A DNA stretch of 17,232 nucleotides, from the NCBI GenBank assembly GCA_022572485.1, contig JACZVU010000042.1, positions 1-17,232 of the forward strand, given 5' to 3'. Position numbers and translations under genes: made by a program. Numbering within the stretch: the first letter of the stretch is position 1; each line of letters opens with the position of its first letter. Positions 1 to 7,135 of this stretch are shown here, in pieces. This DNA comes from Myxococcales bacterium. Lineage in GTDB: Bacteria > Myxococcota_A > UBA9160 > SMWR01. A model generated the notes under the pieces. It made no database searches. It saw only the letters and a program-made list of their open reading frames with translations, and had not been told where the DNA came from.

Positions 1-392
1 CCTCCCATGCTGTGGCCGACGACCACGATCGGAAGCGGTGGTCGCTCGGCGTGCACCGCAGCGACGAAACCCTCTAGGTCGTCCAGCAGGTGTTCGAAGC
101 GACGCACGTGGCAGCGGGCGCCACCGGATCGGCCGTGACCCTGCTGATCGTAGGCGTGGACCTCAAAGCCGGCGCGGGCCAGATCGGACGCCGTGTGTTC
201 GTAGCGCCCGCTGTGCTCCCCGTAACCGTGAACGAGAATGATGATTTGCTCTGAAGTGCTCGGAAGCCAGGCCCGCCGAAACAACAGGTGCCCCGTCGAT
301 CCCGGGAGCTGTGATTCCGTGCGGCGAATTTCGATGTGCTTCGATTCGAGATCGCGTGTGGGGCCGCTGGATGGGCTCGCCAGGAAATTCAA
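1..392 (-). CDS. Alpha/beta hydrolase, monoacylglycerol lipase/lysophospholipase-like (partial, 3' end outside window)
   Basis: About 130 N-terminal residues are visible before the gene leaves the window. HGYGEHSGRY at residues 55-64 is the oxyanion-hole segment typical of monoacylglycerol lipase and lysophospholipase-type serine hydrolases. YDQQGHGRS follows at 81-89, and GHSMGG at the edge is the nucleophile elbow, with Ser128 as the expected nucleophile. The Asp and His of the triad would lie outside the window. No ATG or GTG exists in the open frame, which begins after an in-frame TAG at 435-437. The only usable start is TTG at 392-390, whose last two bases overlap the TGA of the upstream lytic transglycosylase (391-389). 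This TTGA overlap suggests translational coupling in one transcript. The substrate is probably a lipid or other ester; that is family-level inference. Confidence 0.85.
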   Translation of the reverse strand, partial: MNFLASPSSGPTRDLESKHIEIRRTESQLPGSTGHLLFRRAWLPSTSEQIIILVHGYGEHSGRYEHTASDLARAGFEVHAYDQQGHGRSGGARCHVRRFEHLLDDLEGFVAAVHAERPPLPIVVVGHSMG

Positions 393-940
393 GATTCGGA
401 TGCGCGGCGGACGGCCGCGCGCGCTTTCTTGACTCTATCGAGATAGGCAACGCTGCGGATGTCCGATCCCCAGAAGTAGGCCGAGATTCCGTCTTCCTCG
501 CCGAGGCGGCGAATGTTGTCCGCGAGGATCCAGCAACCGGCCTCGATGTTGGTCTCGATTGCTGCGAGGCTTCCTGAGAGGTCGAGTTGGGCCGCCATAT
601 GGGGCATGACCTGCATCAACCCGATGGCTCCGAGAGGGCTGCGCACCCAGGGGCGAGCGGCGCTTTCGACCCAGAGCACCTGCGTGACCAAAATGGGATC
701 GAGTCCGTATTTGGTGCTGTAGCGAATCACTGCGGCTGCGATTCGCTGGACTTCGTTTGGCGATAACGCGGTGTTTGCTCGCTCGAGAAAGCGCATCAGC
801 TGGCCTTCGTCGAAGCCGGCCGGAGCGGAGGTCGCCACCGAGTTTGCGGTTGCGATCGGCGGCTCCGTCTGCTCAACGCGCGTATCCGACACCAGCAGCG
901 CGGCGAGCACGATCAGCATTGCGACTCGGGTGCGTCCCAT
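389..940 (-). CDS. Lytic transglycosylase, Slt-type catalytic domain, small secreted protein
   Basis: This 183-residue protein has a hydrophobic N-terminus (residues 5-18) that should act as a signal peptide or anchor, a Ser/Thr/Ala/Pro-rich linker to about residue 42, and one SLT domain. In WVESAARPWVRSPLGAIGLMQ (90-110), Glu92 is the expected catalytic acid, followed by GLMQVMP at 107-113 and the NIEAG motif at 131-135. Such enzymes cleave the MurNAc-GlcNAc bond of peptidoglycan in the periplasm. The usual AYNAGP motif is changed to AYFWGSD at 154-160, so the substrate groove is somewhat unusual. The ATG at 940-938 follows a good Shine-Dalgarno sequence, GGAGAACTG, directly upstream. The gene overlaps the following hydrolase start, and the two probably form an operon read away from the divergent kinase gene. 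Confidence 0.9.
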   Translation of the reverse strand: MGRTRVAMLIVLAALLVSDTRVEQTEPPIATANSVATSAPAGFDEGQLMRFLERANTALSPNEVQRIAAAVIRYSTKYGLDPILVTQVLWVESAARPWVRSPLGAIGLMQVMPHMAAQLDLSGSLAAIETNIEAGCWILADNIRRLGEEDGISAYFWGSDIRSVAYLDRVKKARAAVRRASES

Positions 941-1392
941 CAGTTCTCCGGCTTCGCTGTAGCGGGTTGCGTTGGGCTCGGGTCCGGTCTCGATCGCGGC
1001 GCCGAACGCTTCGAGTTCGGTTCAGGTCGGATTCGGCGCTCGGTTTCTACGGAGTGGATTACCCGCGGGGGTTCATCAGATCCCTCCCTCCCCCGTGCGG
1101 ATGCGAGCCGGAGCATAGAGGAGGCGGGCTGCAGCTTCCACGCAGTTCCCGAATCGAGGCTTCTCGCGCGTGCTGCGGCGTCTACAGTTTCGCGGCCCGA
1201 ATACGGACCCATTCTAAACAAAGCTTTCGTTGACCTCGTGATTTTTGCGGTGGTATCATCCTTGGGCCTTCAGAGGCCGGGATGGGCAATGGCAGTCTTG
1301 GGCGTTCGCGTGTGCGTGCTCGGCAGCCCGTCAACCCGGCCGGGATCTCTCCACGCGAAGCATTTGCCAGCTGCAGCGGTGTTTGGAGTCGA
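941..1392. other. Divergent intergenic region between transglycosylase and histidine kinase genes
   Basis: This 452-bp gap lies between two divergently read genes. It holds a plausible plus-strand sigma70 promoter for the kinase (1230-1259) and a minus-strand TAGAAT hexamer (1216-1211) with no recognisable -35. A 93-codon minus-strand reading frame at 940-1221 ends with TGA overlapping the transglycosylase ATG (TGATG). Its Arg/Pro/Ser-rich composition and lack of any motif make it doubtful, so it is not annotated as a gene. I see no tRNA, riboswitch or repeat here. Confidence 0.5.
1230..1259 (+). promoter_or_regulatory. Predicted sigma70-type promoter of the histidine kinase gene
   Basis: TTGACC at 1230-1235 and TATCAT at 1254-1259 are each five of six matches to consensus, separated by 18 bp. 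Transcription would start near 1266, giving a leader of about 127 nt before the ATG at 1393. This is the clearest two-box promoter in the window. It is inferred from sequence only. Confidence 0.55.
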
Positions 1393-2913
1393 ATGAGCCC
1401 CCAAAGTACGGTCCCCCAACTTTCCGCTCACCGTGGAGCGGACGGCGCGCAATCAGTTGATCGCATCCCGGCCCGAACGCTGCTCGAAGCGCTCGCGAAG
1501 ATCTACGAGTTCGTACTTGTCACCGATGCCAGTGGCCGGGTGCTCTGGAGGAGTCCCGGACTGGTCGAGCTCTGCGGGGGTGAGAGATTTCGCGTGGGCT
1601 GCGAAGTCAAGACGCTGCTCCCCCTTCTTCCGGGATTCACGAAGCCCGAACAGACCTTTGAATTGCGTTCCCGATTGCGCCGAGATGGTTTTTTGACGAA
1701 CGCGGTCATCGAGCTTTCCGACGAAAGCGGAGAGTCGGTTCCGATCGAGGTCAACGTCGTCCCGGTTTCGGATCGACCTGAAGAGCGCCCGTTCTACGTT
1801 GTCATTGCGCGCCCCGTCGACTCCAAAACATCGGTGGTCGGTCTTGCAGAGCAATCGCGGGGTGGATCCCTGGCGTCGATTCTCGATGACGCGCCAGACG
1901 CGATGCTGGCTGTCGACGCGCGAGGATTCGTCGTTTATGCAAACGCCGCGGTCGAGAGGCTTCTCGGCCACGGCGGGAGCCAGATCGTCGATCGACCCGT
2001 TGCGGCACTTTTGAACGATGCCGCGGATCTCGAGCGTCTGGTTTCTTCCATCGGCGTGGAGCGCGAGGCCGGGGAATGGGAACTGACGCTCACGCGCAGC
2101 GATGGTCGCGCGGTGCGGATCGCGGCGTCGGCCCGGACTCGGCGGCTCGACGATGGAACTTTCGACGGTACGGTGCTCTGCATGCGTGATGTCACCGAGC
2201 GACACCACGCGGCCACTGAACTCTCCAAGAAAAACGCTGAACTCGAACACTGCGTACACGCACTCGCGCACGATCTCCGCTCTCCACTGGTGGCCCTTTT
2301 GGGGTTTTCCCGACTACTGCGCCAGGATTACGGCGCCCTGCTCGATGATACCGGAACGCATTTCGTCGATCGGATCGAGCAGGCGGGTCGAACGATGGAG
2401 GATTTGATCCACGACCTGTTGGAGCTTTCGCGAATCGGACAGCCGGGTGAGCGGAAAGCCTTGGTCAATCCAGCGTCGGTGCTTCATCAGCTGCAGGCGG
2501 AACTCAAGCCGCGGCTCGACGCCGCCGGCATCGAACTGGTGCTTCCGCATGATCCCCCGCTCGTTTTTTGCGATCGCACCCGGCTCTACCAGGTCTTCTC
2601 AAATTTGATCGGAAACGCGATCAATCACATGGGAGCCTGCGAGCAACCGCGCATTGCAGTTTTGATCTTCGATGAGGGAGATGTGTGCCACATCTCCGTG
2701 AGCGACTCCGGCCGTGGGATCGACTCCAAACATCACGAGCAGGTATTCGAGGCATTCCAGAGTTTCGGGCCGGCGAAGGATGGGCGAACGGGCTCTGGAA
2801 TTGGACTCGCCATCGTCAAGAAGATCGCCGAAATACACGGCGGTCGGGTCTGGCTCGACAGCCGCAGCGGGTGCGGCACGACTTTCCACGTCACCTTTCC
2901 CCGCCATCCGTAA
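1393..2913 (+). CDS. Soluble PAS-domain sensor histidine kinase, no adjacent response regulator
   Basis: This is a 506-residue kinase without membrane segments, so it should sense an internal signal. A PAS-like domain covers about residues 30-145 and a second PAS domain about 160-275, ending in the typical MRDVTER (264-270). A short coiled-coil linker leads into the dimerisation domain, where LAHDLRSP gives the phospho-acceptor His293. The ATPase domain has an N box (SNLIGNAI, Asn408), a G1 box (DSGRG, 438-442) and a G2 box (TGSGIGLAI, 466-474). It resembles phytochrome-type or other cytosolic hybrid-like kinases, but no GAF/PHY or receiver domain is present. Upstream in-frame codons exist back to 1282, but ATG 1393 follows GGAG at 1385-1388 and places the predicted protein at the usual boundary. 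Its regulator must be encoded elsewhere. Confidence 0.9.
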   Translation: MSPQSTVPQLSAHRGADGAQSVDRIPARTLLEALAKIYEFVLVTDASGRVLWRSPGLVELCGGERFRVGCEVKTLLPLLPGFTKPEQTFELRSRLRRDGFLTNAVIELSDESGESVPIEVNVVPVSDRPEERPFYVVIARPVDSKTSVVGLAEQSRGGSLASILDDAPDAMLAVDARGFVVYANAAVERLLGHGGSQIVDRPVAALLNDAADLERLVSSIGVEREAGEWELTLTRSDGRAVRIAASARTRRLDDGTFDGTVLCMRDVTERHHAATELSKKNAELEHCVHALAHDLRSPLVALLGFSRLLRQDYGALLDDTGTHFVDRIEQAGRTMEDLIHDLLELSRIGQPGERKALVNPASVLHQLQAELKPRLDAAGIELVLPHDPPLVFCDRTRLYQVFSNLIGNAINHMGACEQPRIAVLIFDEGDVCHISVSDSGRGIDSKHHEQVFEAFQSFGPAKDGRTGSGIGLAIVKKIAEIHGGRVWLDSRSGCGTTFHVTFPRHP

Positions 2914-2930
2914 GTCCGCACATCTCTGCT

Positions 2931-3068
2931 GGGTCACTTCAACGCTCCAAAAGCAGAGGCCCCAGAGCCGGAACGCAAGTATTGGATTCTCCAATGCTCC
3001 ACAAGTGGGGAGGCAGGAGTCGGAACGCAAGTGCGGGGTCACTTCAACCCTCCACAAGCGGAGGCTCC
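2931..3068. repeat. Three degenerate tandem units of about 50 bp between kinase and lgt
   Basis: Units lie at about 2931-2980, 2981-3032 and 3033 to about 3083. Units 1 and 3 share GGGTCACTTCAA at 2931-2942 and 3036-3047. Units 1 and 2 both end in CGGAACGCAAGT (2969-2980 and 3021-3032). All contain a CTCCA(A/C)AAG core. In unit 3 the core forms a hairpin, CCTCC (3049-3053) with GGAGG (3060-3064). The array begins 17 bp after the kinase stop codon. The CGGAACGC core recurs in the 21-bp repeats flanking the hisN-like gene. Confidence 0.75.
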
Positions 3069-3122
3069 AGCGGCCCGAGTGCCTTGCTTGGGTTTCGTGC
3101 ATCCCGTAGTCTGAGCCGTTCC

Positions 3123-3899
3123 ATGTATCCCGAACTCTTCACGTTTTTCGGCTACACGATCAGCACTTTCGGGTTGCTGCTCGCAATCGCATTTCTGGTC
3201 GGGTCCTGGATCACCGGCGTGCGAATGGAGGAAGAAGGCCTAGACCGAGAGCAGGCGAGTAAGATTCTCATTTACGTAATCGTCGGAGGCATTCTCGGTT
3301 CCAAGCTCTATTTTGCGGTGGACGTTTCCATCCGCGACGGCCGACCGTTTTCGGAGTTGTTCTTTGCCCGAGACGGAATCACCTGGTACGGCGGGCTGAT
3401 CCTCGCGACGATTGTCGGAGCGATCGGTTGCCGGATCCACAGGATTCCCATAAAAATTTTCGCAGACTGCGCGGCGGTGGCAACCGCAATCGGACAGGCG
3501 ATCGGCAGGATCGGCTGTTTTTTGGTGGGTGACGACTACGGTCGAGTCACAGATGTGCCGTGGGGAGTGCGGTTTCCGGAGGGTGCGCCGCCCATAGAGG
3601 TTCCCGTCCACCCTACACAGCTCTACGAGGTCGCGTGGTTGCTTCTGGTGGCCTCCTTTCTCTGGTGGCGTCGAAAGAACAGTCCGTTCCTTTTCGGTGA
3701 ATACCTGGCGCTCAACGGCTTGGGTCGGATCGCGATCGAAAACTGGCGGGTGAACCCCTCCGTGGCTCTGGGGATGACGCAACCGCAGTGGATCGGAGTG
3801 GGCTTGATCGTATTCGGTCTCGGCGGGTGGTTCTATTTCTCGGCTCGAGAGCGAATGTCCACGAGTGGACGTGTGGGGTCTCGTCAACTCGGCGGATGA
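3123..3899 (+). CDS. lgt: Prolipoprotein diacylglyceryl transferase
   Basis: Lgt is an inner-membrane enzyme that transfers diacylglycerol from phosphatidylglycerol to the lipobox cysteine of prolipoproteins. The 258-residue protein has the family pattern of several hydrophobic helices (about 15-32, 48-65, 90-105, 168-181, 222-239). The signature GRIGCFLVGDDYGR lies at 128-141, PVHPTQLYE at 161-169, and the C-terminal GRIAIENWR at 201-209 carries conserved Arg and Glu. The E. coli HGGL motif reads YGGL here (89-92), a variant that I believe is common outside enterobacteria. The frame is open back to 2685, but that stretch lies within the kinase gene and the repeat array. ATG 3123 gives a normal-length protein beginning YPELFTFFGYTISTFG as in homologues. 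No Shine-Dalgarno sequence is visible; TAGTCT lies 10 nt upstream. Its 3' end overlaps the convergent neighbour by 16 bp. Confidence 0.95.
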   Translation: MYPELFTFFGYTISTFGLLLAIAFLVGSWITGVRMEEEGLDREQASKILIYVIVGGILGSKLYFAVDVSIRDGRPFSELFFARDGITWYGGLILATIVGAIGCRIHRIPIKIFADCAAVATAIGQAIGRIGCFLVGDDYGRVTDVPWGVRFPEGAPPIEVPVHPTQLYEVAWLLLVASFLWWRRKNSPFLFGEYLALNGLGRIAIENWRVNPSVALGMTQPQWIGVGLIVFGLGGWFYFSARERMSTSGRVGSRQLGG

Positions 3900-4819
3900 A
3901 TCTTTTCGAGGAGCTTTGCCGCTGACTCGAGAGTCTGGTCGCGATCATCGCCCTCCACCAACCGAGCGAGACTGGATACCGCGGAATGGGCGAGGTCTTT
4001 GAGAGAATCATCGCCGGTACTTCCGGACTCTGCCCATTCGTTCAAACCCACCAGGCTTTCCGGGTAATCCCCAGCAAGGTATGCGGACATCCCCCGCGCG
4101 TAGGCGGACAACTGCGAAATCTGGTCGCGATCGCCGCCGCGCTTCAGGGCTTTGGCGAGCGTGTGGTGAGCGGCTTCGTAATGACCACTGGCGAGATAGG
4201 ACTTCCCGGCATTTACGTAGCCCGACGCCGCATCGCCGTGAATTGCCGCCAGCAGTTCTTCCAATCCCGGAGGACCCAGTTTTTCGAGGGTCTCGCCTCG
4301 CTCGATGAGAAAGCGCGTGACGAAACCCTCGGCGCCCTGCTCGGATAGCAGCACGCGTAGTTGACCCCACGACTGGGCCATCAGGGATTGCGTTTCGGCG
4401 AGGCCTTCCTCCAGGCGAGTGGAGACCGTTGACAAGATTCGCTCGAATTCGTGGAACAATCCGTTGGCTTCGTCGCCGGCTTCGGCGCGCAATGATCTTA
4501 CGCGCGGGCCGTATACCTCGCGTTGGTAGAAGTCCTCGCGAAACTTCATCGCTTCGTGAAAGAGCGATCCAACAGCGAGATCGAAGAGTGCTTCTCGAGG
4601 CCGCGCAACCTTCGAGCCGCCTGCTTCGGGTCGAAACAGCGAGTGGCACTTTTCCTTCAGGCGGAAGAGAACGCTGTAATCGCTGTCTCCGACGAATTCC
4701 TGAAGGTTGGAAAAAACGAGTTCGTTCCGTTTGTATTTTTCGGCGAGTTGGTCCAGTTGCTCGTGGGCCGTGAGAAATTCACGCAGGATGTCGACCAGAC
4801 TGGCTGGAGCGCTCACCAT
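3884..4819 (-). CDS. Uncharacterised helical protein with C-terminal TPR-like repeats
   Basis: I do not recognise a named family. The 311-residue product has no signal peptide or membrane segment and should be cytosolic. It looks almost entirely helical: an acidic N-terminal half (about 1-190) with coiled-coil-like stretches, then TPR-like helix pairs around residues 197-226 (GKSYLASGHYEAAHHTLAKA) and 236-264 (ARGMSAYLAGDYPESLVGL). Such repeats usually bind partner proteins. The frame is open to 4975. ATG 4819 is preferred because a consensus TATAAT lies 6 nt upstream (4831-4826) and no Shine-Dalgarno site precedes any candidate; ATG 4891 is an alternative. The 3' end overlaps lgt tail to tail. 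It is divergent from ETF-QO, which gives no firm functional clue. Confidence 0.75.
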   Translation of the reverse strand: MVSAPASLVDILREFLTAHEQLDQLAEKYKRNELVFSNLQEFVGDSDYSVLFRLKEKCHSLFRPEAGGSKVARPREALFDLAVGSLFHEAMKFREDFYQREVYGPRVRSLRAEAGDEANGLFHEFERILSTVSTRLEEGLAETQSLMAQSWGQLRVLLSEQGAEGFVTRFLIERGETLEKLGPPGLEELLAAIHGDAASGYVNAGKSYLASGHYEAAHHTLAKALKRGGDRDQISQLSAYARGMSAYLAGDYPESLVGLNEWAESGSTGDDSLKDLAHSAVSSLARLVEGDDRDQTLESAAKLLEKIHPPS

Positions 4820-4825
4820 TCCCGG

Positions 4826-4831
4826 ATTATA
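4826..4831 (-). promoter_or_regulatory. Consensus -10 element (TATAAT) 6 nt before the TPR-like gene start
   Basis: On the minus strand TATAAT is followed by CCGGGA and then ATG (4819). With normal initiation about 6-8 nt downstream of a -10 box, transcription would begin at or beside the A of the start codon, giving a leaderless mRNA. No good -35 box is seen at 16-18 bp. The upstream GAGAGGAG at about 4855-4862 has no start codon at suitable spacing. Confidence 0.5.
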
Positions 4832-5019
4832 CTCGCCCCGGATCTTTGCGTCTCCTCTCAGCGCGCCAGTCTTGCGGTGCGGGTGAGCCATAGATTCAAT
4901 CGATTCTGGCGGTCGGTACCGGGGTTTGTCTATTTTCAACTTCCCGCTGGGTTCGGCGCCTGCGGTTCGATTCACTCGGTGTTCAGCCTACAGCGCACTA
5001 CAGAACTTTGGAGGTTCAT

Positions 5020-6717
5020 ATGAGTCCCGTCGAACGCGAGAGCATGGAGGTCGACGTCCTCTACGTCGGCGCGGGACCAGCTTCGCTGGCCTCGTCGCTG
5101 CATCTGATGAACCAGGTCAAGGCGTTCAACCAGCGCGCCGAGTCCGAGGGCAAAACGCCCATCGAGCCACCCTCCGTGCTGATTCTCGAGAAGGGAGCGG
5201 CTGTCGGCGATCACATGCTTTCGGGCGCCGTGATGAACCCGAAGGGGATTCGCGAACTCGTGCCGGATTTCGTCGAGAAGGGCTTTCCAACCGAGTACAT
5301 CTGCAACTACGCGGGATTTTGGATCTTCCACCCGAAAGGGAAGATCAGCGTTCCCGGCCCGTTCATCCCGCCGAACTTTCGCAAGAAGGGTTATCACGTC
5401 ACTTCATTGAACAAAGTCGCGAAATGGATGGCGGAGCGCTGCGAAGAAGCCGGCGTGGAAATCTACCCCGGATTTTCCGGAGACAAGATCCTCACCGATG
5501 GCAATCGCGTGATCGGCGTTCGCACGGGCGACATGGGCGTCGACAAGAATGGAAAACCCAAGGCTACGTTCCAGCGGGGGATGGACATCTTCGCCAAGGT
5601 CACGGTACTCGGAGAGGGAGTTCAAGGTTCTCTTTCGAAGCAACTGATTGCGGACTTCGAACTCGACGGCATGAATCCGCAGACCTTCGAGGTGGGCATC
5701 AAGGAGTTGTGGCGGATCGATCCAAAGAAGCACCGGCCGGGTCGCGTCGTCCATGGATTGGGAATTCCGCAGATCTTCGACGGCTTTCACGGAATGTGGC
5801 TCTACGACATGCAGGACAACCTCGTGTCGTTCGGATTCGTCGTGATGTTGGATTCGGAAAATCCGAACTGTGACTCGCACCTGGAGGCACAGAAATTCAA
5901 GACCACTCCGTTCATGAAGTGGCTACTCGAGGGTGCCGAGCTGGTGAAGTACGGCGCGAAGTGCATTCCGACGGGCGGCCTCTATTCGATGCCCAAGCTC
6001 TATATGAACGGTGCCTTGCTGATTGGAGATGCAGCCAGCTTCTGCAACGCCGAAAAGCTTTCGGGAATCCATCTGGCGATGAAGTCGGGAATGATGGCGG
6101 CAGACACGATCGTTGATGCATTGGCGCGGAACGATTTCTCCGTGACGACTCTCGGTGGTTTTACCGAGCGTTACAGAGCCAGCTGGGCTTACGAAGAGCA
6201 TTGGGCTTCCCGTCACTTCCACCAATCGACAGATCGCGGTGTTCCCTTCTTCCTGCTGAACGAACCTTTCCGGCAGCTGACGGGGGGGCGCGGCCTCATC
6301 GGCAACATGAAGTCCGATGCGGGACACACGCACATGAAGAAGTTGGCAGAACTCCCCAAGTCAAAGCGCCAAAAAGAGACGTTCGAATTCGACGGTGTGC
6401 TCACGTTCAGCAAAGAGTACCTCGTTCAGTTCAGCGGAACCCAACACGAGGCCGACCAGCCCTCCCATCTGGTGGTGGCAGACACCGATCTGTGCAGAAC
6501 GGTTTGCGCTGAAGAATTCGGGAATCCGTGCGAGAGTTTCTGCCCCGCCGCGGTCTACGAGATGATTCCAGACCCCGAACAGGCCGGTGGCAAGAAGCTC
6601 TTCATCCACCACGAGAACTGTGTCCACTGCAAGACCTGCGATGTCGCCGATCCCTACCAGGTGATCACCTGGACACCGCCGGAGGGAGGAGAGGGACCCG
6701 ATTACGAGCTGATGTAA
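5020..6717 (+). CDS. etfD: Electron transfer flavoprotein:ubiquinone oxidoreductase (ETF-QO)
   Basis: This 565-residue membrane-associated flavoprotein passes electrons from reduced ETF, loaded by acyl-CoA and other dehydrogenases, to the quinone pool. The N-terminus has the FAD dinucleotide fold (DVLYVGAGPASLASS, 12-26), then VLILEKGAAVGDHMLSGAV typical of ETF-QO. GALLIGDAASFCNAEKLSGIHLAMKSG is the second FAD contact. The C-terminal ferredoxin-like part binds one 4Fe-4S cluster through Cys508 (SFCPA) and Cys534, Cys537 and Cys540 (CVHCKTC), the same spacing as in characterised enzymes. The length is normal. ATG 5020 is set by GGAGG at 5010-5014 with five-base spacing; an in-frame ATG at 5008 would precede that site. 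No etfAB lies alongside. The Mcd-like dehydrogenase further along is a possible upstream electron donor via ETF. The symbol follows usage in some bacteria; fixC-like is the alternative. Confidence 0.96.
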   Translation: MSPVERESMEVDVLYVGAGPASLASSLHLMNQVKAFNQRAESEGKTPIEPPSVLILEKGAAVGDHMLSGAVMNPKGIRELVPDFVEKGFPTEYICNYAGFWIFHPKGKISVPGPFIPPNFRKKGYHVTSLNKVAKWMAERCEEAGVEIYPGFSGDKILTDGNRVIGVRTGDMGVDKNGKPKATFQRGMDIFAKVTVLGEGVQGSLSKQLIADFELDGMNPQTFEVGIKELWRIDPKKHRPGRVVHGLGIPQIFDGFHGMWLYDMQDNLVSFGFVVMLDSENPNCDSHLEAQKFKTTPFMKWLLEGAELVKYGAKCIPTGGLYSMPKLYMNGALLIGDAASFCNAEKLSGIHLAMKSGMMAADTIVDALARNDFSVTTLGGFTERYRASWAYEEHWASRHFHQSTDRGVPFFLLNEPFRQLTGGRGLIGNMKSDAGHTHMKKLAELPKSKRQKETFEFDGVLTFSKEYLVQFSGTQHEADQPSHLVVADTDLCRTVCAEEFGNPCESFCPAAVYEMIPDPEQAGGKKLFIHHENCVHCKTCDVADPYQVITWTPPEGGEGPDYELM

Positions 6718-7135
6718 CCGGCATTCTGCAAGGTGGTTCCGGGGGCCGCGGAGGCCTCTCTGCGAATGGCTCGCCCGCCAAGGTGGTGGATACGTCCCCA
6801 ACGCCCGCAGCCGCGTCACGAGTCCCGGGGGGTCGGAGGTCGCGCAGCGAAATCAGCGCAGCTCGCCCTGGGCCTTCCAATTCCAGGACTGCCACCGATC
6901 TGGTTGGCTCTCGTCGCAAACTTACCGCTCACTTGGCGGGCGAGCCATTCGCGGAGTGACCTCCGACCCCCTGGGACCTGGGAGAGCCCTAGACTCACGA
7001 TGCGAAATGAGTGTGTTCGCGCGTGTTCTCGTTGTGTTAGAGCGCACGATTTCAGCGTTTTCATGAGTCTTGGAACGGATACCTAGCAGCCGCTTCGCAC
7101 TGGGGCCTCGCAGGGTCCGGCTTGAGATTCGGAGA
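6718..7135. other. Convergent intergenic region with a repeat cluster
   Basis: This 418-bp gap separates the stop codons of the convergent ETF-QO and IMPase-family genes. The first 260 bp hold the roughly 48-bp repeats listed separately. The remaining part, 6985-7135, shows no coding pattern, tRNA or U-tailed terminator. Open frames crossing it have no recognisable motif. Confidence 0.6.
6731..6980. repeat. Three copies of a roughly 48-bp intergenic repeat, one inverted
   Basis: Copy 1 is about 6731-6782, copy 2 about 6819-6866 (diverged in its second half), and copy 3 about 6932-6979 in inverted orientation. Positions 6762-6782 are perfectly complementary to 6932-6952 over 21 bp, and 6828-6841 to 6958-6971 over 14 bp. 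A transcript through the region could therefore form long alternative stems. A shorter diverged copy is seen at 11385-11443. The cluster starts 14 bp after the ETF-QO stop codon. Confidence 0.75.

Noticed and set aside
940..1221. 93-codon minus-strand frame ending TGATG at the transglycosylase start
   Set aside because: The junction resembles coupling, but the product is Arg/Pro/Ser-rich, has no motif or Shine-Dalgarno site, and begins with TTG or a poor ATG. It is most likely chance in GC-rich intergenic DNA.
1453..2271. 272-codon minus-strand frame inside the histidine kinase gene
   Set aside because: The plus-strand frame encodes a complete PAS kinase. The antisense product has no motif.
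4960..4985. tRNA T-arm-like GGTTCGATTC upstream of ETF-QO
   Set aside because: The flanking bases do not pair into a T stem, and no acceptor or anticodon arms can be built around it.
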